This document shows, in pieces, positions 42,791 to 51,900 of a stretch of 64,000 nt of DNA (its first letter is position 1; the number at the start of each line of letters is the position of its first letter). The stretch is taken from the NCBI GenBank assembly GCA_027492205.1, contig JAOZFN010000007.1:214045-278044 (forward strand), written 5' to 3'. This DNA is from Thermoproteota archaeon. Its GTDB lineage: Archaea; Korarchaeota; Korarchaeia; Korarchaeales; Korarchaeaceae. The notes below the pieces were generated by a model, which made no database searches, was not told the origin of the DNA, and was given only the letters and a program-made list of their open reading frames with translations. A program made the position numbers and the translations under genes.

Positions 42791-43657
42791 GTGAACGACT
42801 TGCTCATAGCGGGCCTCGATGTGGGTGGGACGGCCACCAAGGCCGTCCTGGTCACCGAGAGTGAGATCAAGGGCTTCGCCGACGTCTCCGCCTCGGACTC
42901 GGTCTCATCGGCAATGGGGGCGCTGGGCAAGCTGATCCTCGAGTCAGGTGTAGGGGTGGATGAGCTGGCCAGCATCGCCCTCACCGGCGGAGGCGCAAAC
43001 AGGCTCCCCAACAGGCTGCTCGGGGTCAGGGCCGAGAAGATCGATGAGATAGAGGCGATCGGCGTGGGTGGATGCTACCTCTCAGGGAGGGACAGGGCCG
43101 CGGTAGTGAGCATAGGAACGGGAACCGCGGTCGTGGGCGCCTGGGGAGAGGGAGCGTGCATGCGCGTCGAGCACCTCGGCGGAACCGCCGTGGGAGGCGG
43201 CACTCTGGCCGGACTTGGGAGGCTCATCCTGGGGAAGAGCAGCGTCGACAGCGTGCTGGAGATGGCGAGGGAGGGGGACCTCACCCGCGTAGACCTAACA
43301 GTAGGCGACATAGTCGGCAGGGGGGTTGGAATGCTCCCACCCGACGCCACGGCGTCCAACTTCGGTAAGGTCGGGGACTGGACTAGGCCGGTCGACGTGG
43401 CCGCCGGGATCGTCAACCTCGTCGGACAGGTCGTCGGGACGGTGGCGGTCCTCGCGGCCAGGGCCGCCGGGCTGGAGGACAGCATCGTGCTCGTCGGTAG
43501 ACTTGCCGAGGAGGAGCTGGTCGCAAAGACTGTGATCCACACCGTGGAGCTGTTTGGGGGGCGCGCGGTAGTCCCTGAGAACGCAACCTACGCCACGGCG
43601 ATAGGGGCTGCGAGGAGGTTGCTAGCCCGCGTGACGTTCCCATCGGGCCGTGGGTAG
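42791..43657 (+). CDS. Type II pantothenate-kinase-like / BadF-type sugar-kinase-fold protein
   Basis: 288 residues with the ASKHA (actin-like) ATPase fold: phosphate-1 motif [15 protein letters not shown], phosphate-2 [14 protein letters not shown], then [17 protein letters not shown], and adenosine motif [14 protein letters not shown]. The SIGTGT...GGTxxGGGT spacing resembles type II pantothenate kinases (CoaW/PanK), though BadF/GlcNAc-kinase-like relatives cannot be excluded. GTG 42791 follows directly on the S-component gene. Archaea usually make 4'-phosphopantothenate from pantoate, so a salvage role is an inference. Confidence 0.7.
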   Translation: MNDLLIAGLDVGGTATKAVLVTESEIKGFADVSASDSVSSAMGALGKLILESGVGVDELASIALTGGGANRLPNRLLGVRAEKIDEIEAIGVGGCYLSGRDRAAVVSIGTGTAVVGAWGEGACMRVEHLGGTAVGGGTLAGLGRLILGKSSVDSVLEMAREGDLTRVDLTVGDIVGRGVGMLPPDATASNFGKVGDWTRPVDVAAGIVNLVGQVVGTVAVLAARAAGLEDSIVLVGRLAEEELVAKTVIHTVELFGGRAVVPENATYATAIGAARRLLARVTFPSGRG

Positions 43658-43698
43658 CCGCCAGATTTTTGCGAAAGAGGGGTGCGGGAGGGGGCGGG

Positions 43699-44463
43699 TT
43701 GGAGTTCAGAGAATACCCCCCGACCCCCGTAGTCGGCGTCGGGGGAGTTCTGCTCAGGGAAGAGAAGGTCCTGCTGGTGAGGAGAAAGAGGGAGCCGGGA
43801 GCCGGCCTGTGGTCCATACCGGGCGGGCACGTGAGACTAGGGGAGACCCTGAAGGAGGCCTGCGTGAGGGAGATGCTGGAGGAGACCGGTCTGGAGGTCG
43901 AGCCCGTCAGGCCAATCTACGCCTTCGACTACATAGAGAGGGACGGCGAGGGGAACGTGAGGTACCACTACGTCGTAGTGGACTTCCTGTGCAGGCAGGT
44001 CGGAGGATCCCTCAAGCCTGGGGGCGACGCGAAGGAGGTCAGGTGGGTCCCCCTGGACCACGCGCTCAGGCTCAGGCTGACGTCTTCGACCAGGAAGCTC
44101 TTGGAGGAGCTCAAGAGGCCGCTCACGATTGTCGTTAGGAACAGGGACGTGGAGAGGGTGCTCTTTGGGGTCCCCGCGGGGCACAGGCACGCCAGGACGC
44201 TGTTCATCCTCCGGGACGGCTCCAAGCTCGTGTTCCATGAGGCCACGATGGAGAACGTGGCGCGGGCGGTGGTGAGCGTGGAGATGCACCCGAGCAGGAG
44301 GGCAATCGCCCTGAGGCGGGTGGAACTCCCACGAGACGTTAGAAAGCCGGACTACGACTCAAACCAGCTCTTGGAGGAGGACCTGGACGAGGAGGAGATC
44401 GTGGCGGAGATTACCAGGGAACTCGGAATAAACACCGCAGAGGGGGAGGTCCGGGGGAAGTAG
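43699..44463 (+). CDS. Nudix hydrolase with C-terminal extension
   Basis: 254 residues. Residues ~10-135 are a Nudix domain with the box [24 protein letters not shown] (written in full spacing: G-x5-E-x7-R-E-x2-E-E-x-G). The next ~110 residues ([36 protein letters not shown]; an acidic end) are not known to me. TTG 43699 gives the natural start of the domain; a TTG at 43669 would add ten residues. It overlaps the convergent membrane-protein gene by about 110 bases. Confidence 0.82.
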   Translation: MEFREYPPTPVVGVGGVLLREEKVLLVRRKREPGAGLWSIPGGHVRLGETLKEACVREMLEETGLEVEPVRPIYAFDYIERDGEGNVRYHYVVVDFLCRQVGGSLKPGGDAKEVRWVPLDHALRLRLTSSTRKLLEELKRPLTIVVRNRDVERVLFGVPAGHRHARTLFILRDGSKLVFHEATMENVARAVVSVEMHPSRRAIALRRVELPRDVRKPDYDSNQLLEEDLDEEEIVAEITRELGINTAEGEVRGK

Positions 44464-45077
44464 CCCCGACCGACCGCTGGGAAGCTGAGCCGCTCACCCA
44501 GGTTATCGATCGGCGGTCGGCTCACCCGCCGGACGGGAAATCCGTTGATCTCCAGGGCCTTCAGGGCGTTTTCTGGTCTAGTAGTCGAGATGAGGATCTC
44601 CTCAACCTCCCCTACCGGTGTTCGCGTGGGCTCAACCAACCTGAGCCTGATGGCGGGCCCGCCCCTCATCACGAAGGTCAGGGTCCTGCCAAACGGCCTC
44701 GTGAAGAACATGGATACCCTGAGCGCGCTCACCCTCACAACCCGGGCGGCCTCGACGGCGCCGGCCGGTATCCTGAGCTCTCCCCCGGCGTACGACACCC
44801 TGACGACCCCCCCAGAGATCCTGAGCGTCATGACCCCGTACCTGTTGAGAAGAAAGAGGACGCTCGCCTGGAGGAAGAAGTAGAAGAAGAGCATGGGGAT
44901 CAGCGCGTCCCTCACGCCCAGGGAGATGGCTGCGTACGCGGCCGACAGCAGGAGCGCGATCGGGGGTCCATTGAGGGCCAGCGCGACCCATCGGCTGATG
45001 GAGATCCTCTCGACGTGCTCGCGAGATTCTTCAGGGGGTCCCACAGGGGCTCTCACCAAAAACCAGCTCCGCCGCAC
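44352..45077 (-). CDS. Membrane protein with PH-like cytosolic domain
   Basis: 241 residues, no family recognised. Two membrane segments ([20 protein letters not shown] and [20 protein letters not shown]) are followed by a beta-rich domain ([34 protein letters not shown]) of PH-like type. The last ~37 residues lie opposite the Nudix gene and have poor composition, so the true end may be nearer 44470 after an undetected change. Its start overlaps the M20 gene by 25 bases in another frame. Confidence 0.6.
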   Translation of the reverse strand: MRRSWFLVRAPVGPPEESREHVERISISRWVALALNGPPIALLLSAAYAAISLGVRDALIPMLFFYFFLQASVLFLLNRYGVMTLRISGGVVRVSYAGGELRIPAGAVEAARVVRVSALRVSMFFTRPFGRTLTFVMRGGPAIRLRLVEPTRTPVGEVEEILISTTRPENALKALEINGFPVRRVSRPPIDNLGERLSFPAVGRGYFPRTSPSAVFIPSSLVISATISSSSRSSSKSWFES

Positions 45078-46345
45078 TCACTTAAAGTGGTCGGGTCCTC
45101 CCCGCTCGACTCAGGATCCGGGCTCAGCTCCAAGATCGGCAGAATGGCAAACACCTTCGCGTCCCCGACCAGGTTTTCGATCCTGCAGTACTCGTTGGGC
45201 TGGTGGGCGGTCTCGTCGGTTGTCATCCAGACGGCCGCCTGGAGCCCAGCGGCCCGGAACGCCGCCGCGCACGTGCCCCCGCCTATCCCCATGGGCTTGG
45301 CCTCGACACCCCTGGCCAGCCTTATGGCCTCCCTCAACCTCCTCACGACCTCGGAGTCCGGGTCGGTTGGTGGGGCCGCATCCATCCTAGCGACCGCCTC
45401 CACATCTATCCGAGCGCCGTAGGCCGACTCGAAGGCCTTAGCCACGCTCTTAGCCAGCCTGATCACCTCGTCCAGGTCGTACCTCGGGAGCACGCGGCAG
45501 TCGAAGTAGAGGACATCCCTGTCCGGTATCGTGTTCACGCTCTCGACGTTGGGCTCCCTCTTGGTGGGCTCGAAGGTCGAGGAGGGCGGATCGAATAGGG
45601 GGTCGAACTCTCCGAAGACCGCGTGGAGGACCCTGTCCAGCTGAAGGGCGAGCTCCATCCCTATCCTGTGGGCGTTGAGCCCGCGATTCGGCGTGCTCGC
45701 GTGGGTCTGCCTCCCCCTGACCGTGGTCCTGAGCCAGAGTATCCCCTTCTCGGCCACCTCGATCATGGTCCCGTCAGAGTTGCCAGCGTCGGGTACGACC
45801 ACCAGGTCGTCCTCGCCAAACAGGCCCTGGGAGATCAGGTGTTCGATCCCGTACTTGTTCCCCGTCTCCTCGTCCGACACGATCGCAAGACCTAGCGCGA
45901 GGTTGGGCTCTATCCCCTCGTCTATTATCGCTTTAGCGGCGAACAGGGAGGAGACGATCCCCTGTCCATCGTCCTCCGTCCCCCTGCCGTAGACCTTGCC
46001 GTCCCTCACGACCGGCTCGAACGGATCCGTGTCCCACTGGGAGAGGTCTCCCGGGGGAACCACGTCCATGTGGCTCACGATCCAGAGGGTCTTGTCGGCT
46101 TTTCCCGGGATCTTGGCGATCAGGTTCGGCCTGATCCCTGAGGGGACCCTGTCGTCCCGAGCGTCGAATCTCTCTATCTCGGGGATTCCTATGTCCCTGA
46201 GGAGGCGTTCGACGCGATTAGCCTTCTCCAGCTCCCCCTCTCCGCCATTCTCCGGACCGATGGCTTCCACTGAGCACAGCTCGACCAGCGCGTCAATCAT
46301 TGCCCCCCTCATGCGCTCTACCCGTCGCAGGAGGCTCTCAATCAC
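45053..46345 (-). CDS. M20-family metallopeptidase (ArgE/DapE-like)
   Basis: 430 residues. Metal ligands and catalytic residues are visible: WIVSHMDVVPPGD (His and Asp), YGRGTEDDGQG (bridging Asp), VSDEETGNKYG (catalytic Glu then Glu ligand), VVPDAGNSDG (Asp) and TDETAHQPNEYC (His). The central lid contains the substrate His in GRQTHASTPNRG. Substrate is an acylated amino acid or dipeptide. GTG start is probably leaderless behind the palindrome-embedded TATA at 46361-46383. Confidence 0.9.
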   Translation of the reverse strand: MIESLLRRVERMRGAMIDALVELCSVEAIGPENGGEGELEKANRVERLLRDIGIPEIERFDARDDRVPSGIRPNLIAKIPGKADKTLWIVSHMDVVPPGDLSQWDTDPFEPVVRDGKVYGRGTEDDGQGIVSSLFAAKAIIDEGIEPNLALGLAIVSDEETGNKYGIEHLISQGLFGEDDLVVVPDAGNSDGTMIEVAEKGILWLRTTVRGRQTHASTPNRGLNAHRIGMELALQLDRVLHAVFGEFDPLFDPPSSTFEPTKREPNVESVNTIPDRDVLYFDCRVLPRYDLDEVIRLAKSVAKAFESAYGARIDVEAVARMDAAPPTDPDSEVVRRLREAIRLARGVEAKPMGIGGGTCAAAFRAAGLQAAVWMTTDETAHQPNEYCRIENLVGDAKVFAILPILELSPDPESSGEDPTTLSECGGAGFW

Positions 46346-46360
46346 GTGTGGGACAGGGGC

Positions 46361-46383
46361 GGTGAACTATAACAAAGTTCACC
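46361..46383. promoter_or_regulatory. Palindrome around the M20 gene TATA box
   Basis: GGTGAACT (46361-46368) and AGTTCACC (46376-46383) are perfect inverted arms around a seven-base AT-rich centre. On the minus strand the centre reads TTGTTATAGTT, a TATA box 20-30 bases before GTG 46345. A bound regulator would block it. It also lies just after the fdhE stop and could act as a terminator hairpin there. Confidence 0.5.
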
Positions 46384-46402
46384 CTCAAAGCCCTCGATGC
46401 CC

Positions 46403-47269
46403 CTACCTCAGACCCTTCCGCTTGGCGATCGCGTCGAGGTGCGAAGTCCAGACGTCGTACAGCTCGGCGGGAATCTGGCCCCCGGCCTCCTCCTCATCGA
46501 CCACCTTCCAGTACCTCCCGCACCGCTCGCAGAAGTACAGCCTGAACCTCCTGTCCTCTCCTAGTGTGTAGAAACCGAGCGTCTGACCGTCCTCATTACC
46601 GCAAAATGGGCACTTGATCCTCTGGAATGGCCACTCCGTCCCGCACACCGAACACTTCAGGTACAGTTTCCTACCCTCGCCCCTCATGTAGCCTACCCTA
46701 GTATGGCTCCCGCACACGGGACATCTTCCCTCCCGCCACCCCTCAAAGCCTATTTCACCCGCGATGGCGGAGGAGAGTGATCTAAGGAGCGTCTGGGCCA
46801 GCCAGAGGGAGAGAGTCTCCATTAGGGGGGCCTCAACACCCAGCCTCTCAGATTCCCTCTCCACCAGCTCGCCGCCTCCTGAGAGGAGACTCTCGGCGAG
46901 ACCTCGGATGTCAAGCCTCTTGGATTTGATCGCCCCCTCTACTATGGCTACATGAGACTCTAGGTCCCTTCTATGCCTCCTGATAACCTCCAGGATCTTG
47001 AGGGCAATCATCTCCCATGCTGAAGGAGGCAGCTCTGGCAAATCCACTAGGTCAAGTAGGGACCTTCCCCCTCCGACCCTTCGGGCGGCCTCCCTCACCC
47101 TCGGCAAAGTGGGTTCCAGGGCCGGTGAGACCACCTCCCGGGCCAACTCCCTCTGAACTGCCAGTATATCGACTAGGAAATCGAGCGCCTCCCTGAGGCG
47201 CGGCCTCTCAATTGCTATCCTGTCCGCGGCATATTTCACACCCATGTCACGCTTGGACGAGTCGGTCAA
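46403..47269 (-). CDS. fdhE: FdhE, formate dehydrogenase accessory protein
   Basis: 288 residues. The C-terminal rubredoxin-like zinc region has paired cysteines: GRCPVCGS, LKCSVCGTEW, IKCPFCGNED and YFCERCGRYW, the hallmark of FdhE. The first ~175 residues are helical. FdhE binds formate dehydrogenase catalytic subunits before export. Last gene of the fdh cluster. TTG 47269 adjoins GGAGG. A TATA-like CACTTTTTAAC at 47311-47322 (minus) could give it a separate promoter. Confidence 0.9.
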   Translation of the reverse strand: MTDSSKRDMGVKYAADRIAIERPRLREALDFLVDILAVQRELAREVVSPALEPTLPRVREAARRVGGGRSLLDLVDLPELPPSAWEMIALKILEVIRRHRRDLESHVAIVEGAIKSKRLDIRGLAESLLSGGGELVERESERLGVEAPLMETLSLWLAQTLLRSLSSAIAGEIGFEGWREGRCPVCGSHTRVGYMRGEGRKLYLKCSVCGTEWPFQRIKCPFCGNEDGQTLGFYTLGEDRRFRLYFCERCGRYWKVVDEEEAGGQIPAELYDVWTSHLDAIAKRKGLR

Positions 47270-47336
47270 CCTCCATTCCCCCGGCGAGGAACTCTGGGCC
47301 TAGGCGGGGGCGAGTTAAAAAGTGGGGAGGGGGGCT

Positions 47337-48206
47337 TTATGCCACCTGGCCTGCATAGAGCACTGCATATCTGAGGATGTAGCCCCCAATCAGCACTAGG
47401 GCCGCGGTTGTCAGTACCAGCGCTGGGCTGGGGGCCTTTTCTGGCGTCCTGAGCGAGATTGCCGGGAGGAGTATCTCTCCGATGATCAGACCTACTGCCA
47501 CGAATCCCAGCCAGAACAGGACCCCGTTCACGCTGGTTAGAGACGCTATTGCCCCCCTAGCAGGCGTCGGGATTGTCGCGACGTAGAGCAGTGCGACCAA
47601 GAGCTCTATCACCCCGACGATCAACTCCACCTTGGACAGGCCTGCCGGGCTCAGCCCGACATCCTCGCCAGTACGGTGTACCAGGTACATGAGGACGGCG
47701 TATCCCGTCGCGATCCCCGACACGGTGAAGAGAACGGGGAGGGCCCAAGGCCTCCAGAGAGATTGCCTGGAGAACCCCAAGAGTATTCCCGTGTAGGCCG
47801 CCGTCATCAGGCCGAACATGGATCCTAGAGCTCCCAAGAGGTCCTTGATTCGGTTGAGGGCGGACCTAAGGGGTTTAAGTGGCTCTCCTCCAAAGTCGGA
47901 GAGTCCGAGCCAGTAGGCCAGCCCCAGCACCGTGAATATCACTATTACCCAGGCGCCCCAGGCCATGGGAGACTCCATGTGAGGCGCCAGCATTATCCTG
48001 AAGGCGTGTTCAGGCCTCCCCAGGTCGGCCAGAAGGAGGATGAGTCCGATAGCCATTGAGACCCAAGAGACCAGCGCGCCGAGCTTTGATGTGCGCCTGA
48101 TCCCTCCGCGAGTGATCGCGTCAAGGGCTGCGGTCGAAGCGAAGAGGCCGCCAGCGAGCCCCCCGAGGAACAGGTACGTCGCTATCAGTATTCCCCACTC
48201 TACCAT
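47337..48206 (-). CDS. NrfD/PsrC-like membrane subunit of formate dehydrogenase
   Basis: 289 residues with eight predicted membrane segments in the NrfD pattern (ILIATYLFLGGLAGGLFAST; LADLGRPEHAFRIMLAPHME). It would pass electrons from the ferredoxin subunit to quinone without haem. ATG 48206 is preferred over GTG 48215 because GAGGTG is six bases upstream. It overlaps the end of fdhB. Confidence 0.88.
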   Translation of the reverse strand: MVEWGILIATYLFLGGLAGGLFASTAALDAITRGGIRRTSKLGALVSWVSMAIGLILLLADLGRPEHAFRIMLAPHMESPMAWGAWVIVIFTVLGLAYWLGLSDFGGEPLKPLRSALNRIKDLLGALGSMFGLMTAAYTGILLGFSRQSLWRPWALPVLFTVSGIATGYAVLMYLVHRTGEDVGLSPAGLSKVELIVGVIELLVALLYVATIPTPARGAIASLTSVNGVLFWLGFVAVGLIIGEILLPAISLRTPEKAPSPALVLTTAALVLIGGYILRYAVLYAGQVA

Positions 48207-48211
48207 CGCAG

Positions 48212-48967
48212 TCACCTCACCTTGACTTCCTGGGCTGCCGGGGCAGCCTTACCCCTCGAGACCCCCCAAGCGGCCAGTCCGGCCACAGCAGCCATGGCCA
48301 GAGCCAAGAGGCCCTTGTCTATCCTCTCCCGCGGAGTCTCGGGCCCAAGCCTCGGTAGGCCGGCGTCGGACGGTGCAGTCTCCTTCGGGAAGACGTAGAT
48401 CCAGGAGGTCCCTCCTCCCTCCTCGAGCCCGTAGACCGGATGCCCCTTCGCCCTGTACTCCTCCGCCCTGGCCCTGATCTCGTCCAGGCTTCCGAAGATT
48501 AAGGCATCCGTGGGGCAGGCGGCGACGCACGCCGGCTCGAGGCCCTCCCTGACCCTGTCCGCGCAGAAGGTGCACTTCCTTATCGTCTTGTCCAGCGGGT
48601 CAAAGTGGGGGACGCCGTACGGACACGCCTCGACGCAGTATCTGCACCCAATGCACTTCTTGGAGTCCCAGAGCACTATTCCGTCCTTATCTTTGTGGAG
48701 CGCCCCCGTGGGGCAGGCGGCGACGCACGCCGGCTCGACGCAGTGCATGCACTGCCTCTTCACAAAGTACCATCTGAGGCCATCGCCCTCTCCCATCTCG
48801 ACGAACCTGACCACAGTCCAGACGTTTGAGGTGAGGTCTGGCGGGTTTGTGTAGTCTGGAGAGAACTCTGTCGACTCAGCCTCGGTACCATTCCAGACGT
48901 GACAGGCTACCTGACAGGCCCGACACCCTATGCACCTGTCTACGACTACGAGGACCCCGTATTCCAT
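48212..48967 (-). CDS. fdhB: Four-cluster ferredoxin subunit of formate dehydrogenase
   Basis: 251 residues with four [4Fe-4S] cysteine sets: CIGCRACQVACHVW, CMHCVEPACVAACPTG, CIGCRYCVEACPYG and CTFCADRVREGLEPACVAACP. A C-terminal hydrophobic segment (LLALAMAAVAGLAAWGV) anchors it. No signal of its own, so it is probably carried out by the Tat signal of FdhA, as in FdnG/H. ATG 48967 with GGAGGTG six bases upstream. Functional symbol by role; NrfC/HybA-like by sequence. Confidence 0.9.
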   Translation of the reverse strand: MEYGVLVVVDRCIGCRACQVACHVWNGTEAESTEFSPDYTNPPDLTSNVWTVVRFVEMGEGDGLRWYFVKRQCMHCVEPACVAACPTGALHKDKDGIVLWDSKKCIGCRYCVEACPYGVPHFDPLDKTIRKCTFCADRVREGLEPACVAACPTDALIFGSLDEIRARAEEYRAKGHPVYGLEEGGGTSWIYVFPKETAPSDAGLPRLGPETPRERIDKGLLALAMAAVAGLAAWGVSRGKAAPAAQEVKVR

Positions 48968-48972
48968 CACGA

Positions 48973-51900
48973 TCACCTCCTCCTGCTCGGAGCAGCCCAG
49001 GAGGTCGGCTCTCCCTCCGCCCTGTAGTCGTAGTCTGCCGGAGATGCCTTGCGGATGTACGCCAGGAACGTCTTTGTCTCCTGCATTGTGGTCACGGTGT
49101 CCATGTAGATCCCGGAGACCGTGTTGACGACGGCGAAGGTGCTGTGAGCTCCGGCCCAGCCCCAGTGCCAGGGCAGGTTCACGACGTAGCACTCCCTGCC
49201 ATCAGGGCCGATCGCCATCTTGGGAACTCTATTGGTCACCATGGCCCTGAGGAAGATCCTGTTCCTGTTGTTTCCCACCTCCACTATGTCCCCGCTCTTT
49301 ATCCCCAGGGAATCTGCCAGGGGCTTGGGAATCTCTACAAAGGGCTCTGGGAAGAGTTCTGCCAGCAGGGGAAGGTTTCTAGTCAGTTGACCCGTGTGGA
49401 AGTGCTCGGTGAGCCTGTTCGTGGTCGCGGTCACCACGACCGCGCCCTCGGGGACGTGCATCTCCTCGGGAGTGAGGTTCACCGTGTCCGCCAGCTCTCT
49501 GAAGTCCTCCTTGGGCGGACTGATCAGGTTGAAGTTCTCGCCCCTTCTCCAGGCCATAGACGGATACTTCACGGCGAGTTCCTTGCATATGGACTCGGCT
49601 GGCTCATAGTGGATAGGGTACCTCATGTCCCACGCCCAGATCTCGCTTGGGTTGTCCGGGCTGGGATATGCGTACCACTCCCCGTACCTCCTCTTCATCT
49701 CGATAATGGCCCCCTTGAGGCCCATCTGATCGGCCAGCTGAGCCAATTCACTAGTGAATGCGTCTCTAACCCTCCTCCAGTCGTAGAATCCGACGTACTT
49801 AACCACCCTGCCGTCGCCGAGGTCCTTGGTTCCCTTGAAGTAGGGCTTCTTGTAGTTCGCCTTCCCGGCCATGACGACCTCCTGGTCGTAGTAGAAGCTC
49901 TCACAGAGCGGACAGACGATGCCCAGCTCGTCAGCCGTCTTGATCTCGTAGCCCCCGTCCTCGTGGAAGAAGACGAACTTTCCAACCACCCTCCCGCTGA
50001 GCAGAGACCTCGGGTCAACCGCCCCGGTGAAGACGTCGGCCACCCCGCTCCAGGCTCTCTTGTAGAACTTCCCTACCACGAAGTTGTGACCGGGTATGAA
50101 GGCTGGGCGCCACTCGCCGGAAACGGCATCCCTGATCTCCCCGGTCTCCCCCGTCACCTCTACGGTCTTTCCATCCAGCTCCGGCCCAACAGCGTACTTA
50201 CCCGATGGGAACTCATAGGTGACCCTTCTACCGAGGGTCTTCGAGAGGGTCCAGAGGTTATAGAGGATCCTCACGTTCTTGGGCCAGCTCCACCCCCAAT
50301 CCTTGTGCATGAGATATGTCCTGTCCAGGATTCCGTCGATGTCAGATTCTCCCCTCAGGAAGGCGATCCTCCTCTTGGCAAGCGGCCTGCGGTCCACCCA
50401 GTCGTACATCCCGTTGTAGAGGTCGACGGCCAAGTCTATCTCCCGGTAGACGAGCTCAGGATCGACCTCTGAGTAGTCCTCGTCCGGCAGCCTGCCGGTG
50501 TAGTAGTCCATGAACGGAGATATCTTCCTCTCGTACAGCTGGACGAACTCGCCCTCTCTGTAGGGGTTTCGAATGAGGACCCTCTCCCTGTACTTTCCGT
50601 AGACCTGACTCGGTAGTCTCACCGCCCCCTCAGCCTTCAGGGCCTCCCAGAGCCTCGTCATTATCCAGAGGTCCGGCTTAGCATCACCCGGCGGGCTTGC
50701 GACCCTGTCCTGCCACTGTATCCACCTACTGCTGTTTGTAATGCTGCCGTACTTCTCGTATTGAACCGCGCCGGGCAGAAGGACGTCTGCAAACGTGGCG
50801 GTCTCGGTCTCCCAGAGGTCCACCACTACCAGCAGCTTCAGGGAGGCCAGGGCCATGTACTCGGTCAGGGTGTCCGCGTTGCTCACGGCCGGGTTCTCGG
50901 CCATGATTATGGCGGCCTTGATCACGTCGTCGAACAGGGCGCCCTGCCACCATGTGTTCTCGGTGTAGCCGGCGCCGAACGGGAAGTCGCTTATCACCGT
51001 GCCATTTTGCGGGTCATCCTCCGGATCAGTCCCGACGAAGATGCCCCAGGTCAGCTCGAACCTCCTCCAGTTGTGGAACCACCAGCTCCAGAGGATCTTC
51101 GTGGAGTTTACCTTCCCCCTCTCGTTGGGACCGAACGCCGAGCCGGCCCACTCGGGTATCTCCCAGTTCCAGGCGTCCGGGAACCCCTGGTTCTTCCAGT
51201 CCTGGTACACCCGGATTTGGAGGGTACTGGACGGCTGCTTGATGTAGCCGGGGAGGATGTGCGACAGAATACAGAGGTCTGTGGTCCCTTGGACGTTGCT
51301 GTGCCCCCTGTACGGGTTCAGCCCTCCACCTGGGAATCCCATGTTTCCAAGTGTGAGCTGGATCAGCGCACTCATCCTCGTTATCTGCGTTCCTATGTGA
51401 TGCTGAGTCTGCCCCATGGCCCATTGGATTGAAGCGAACTTCTGGAAGTTCGTTGTCACCCCGGAGTTCTCGACATAAGTCTGCGCGATCAGCCTGAGCT
51501 TGTCAGGGGGGATCCCTGTTATTTTGGAGACCTCCTCGGCCGTGTAGTCTTTGGCTATCTCCTTGAACTCCGCGATCTCATCGATGTCAACATTGAACCT
51601 CTCGACGAACTCTCTGAACGTGTTCAGCTGATCAACCGGTGGATTTCTCTCCCAAAAGGCATAGTGGAGGATGTAGAGGAGGAAGGCCAGGTCACTCCCT
51701 GGCCGGAAGAACGCGAATATGTCAGACTTGCTGGCCGTCCTGTTGTACCTCGGGTCCACCACAACCAGCTTCAGGCCCCTCTCCTCCCTTCCCCTCAGCG
51801 TGTGCCTCATGCTAACAGGGTGGTTCTCCGCCGGGTTCCCCCCGAATATCAGGTAAACCGCGGGAAACTGCGTGTCAATGAAATGCTGGGTCTGGGCGCC

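Noticed and set aside
48847-50472. 541-codon open frame opposite fdhA
   Set aside because: An antisense shadow caused by GC-rich codon use; no start signals or domains, and the opposite strand is clearly fdhA.
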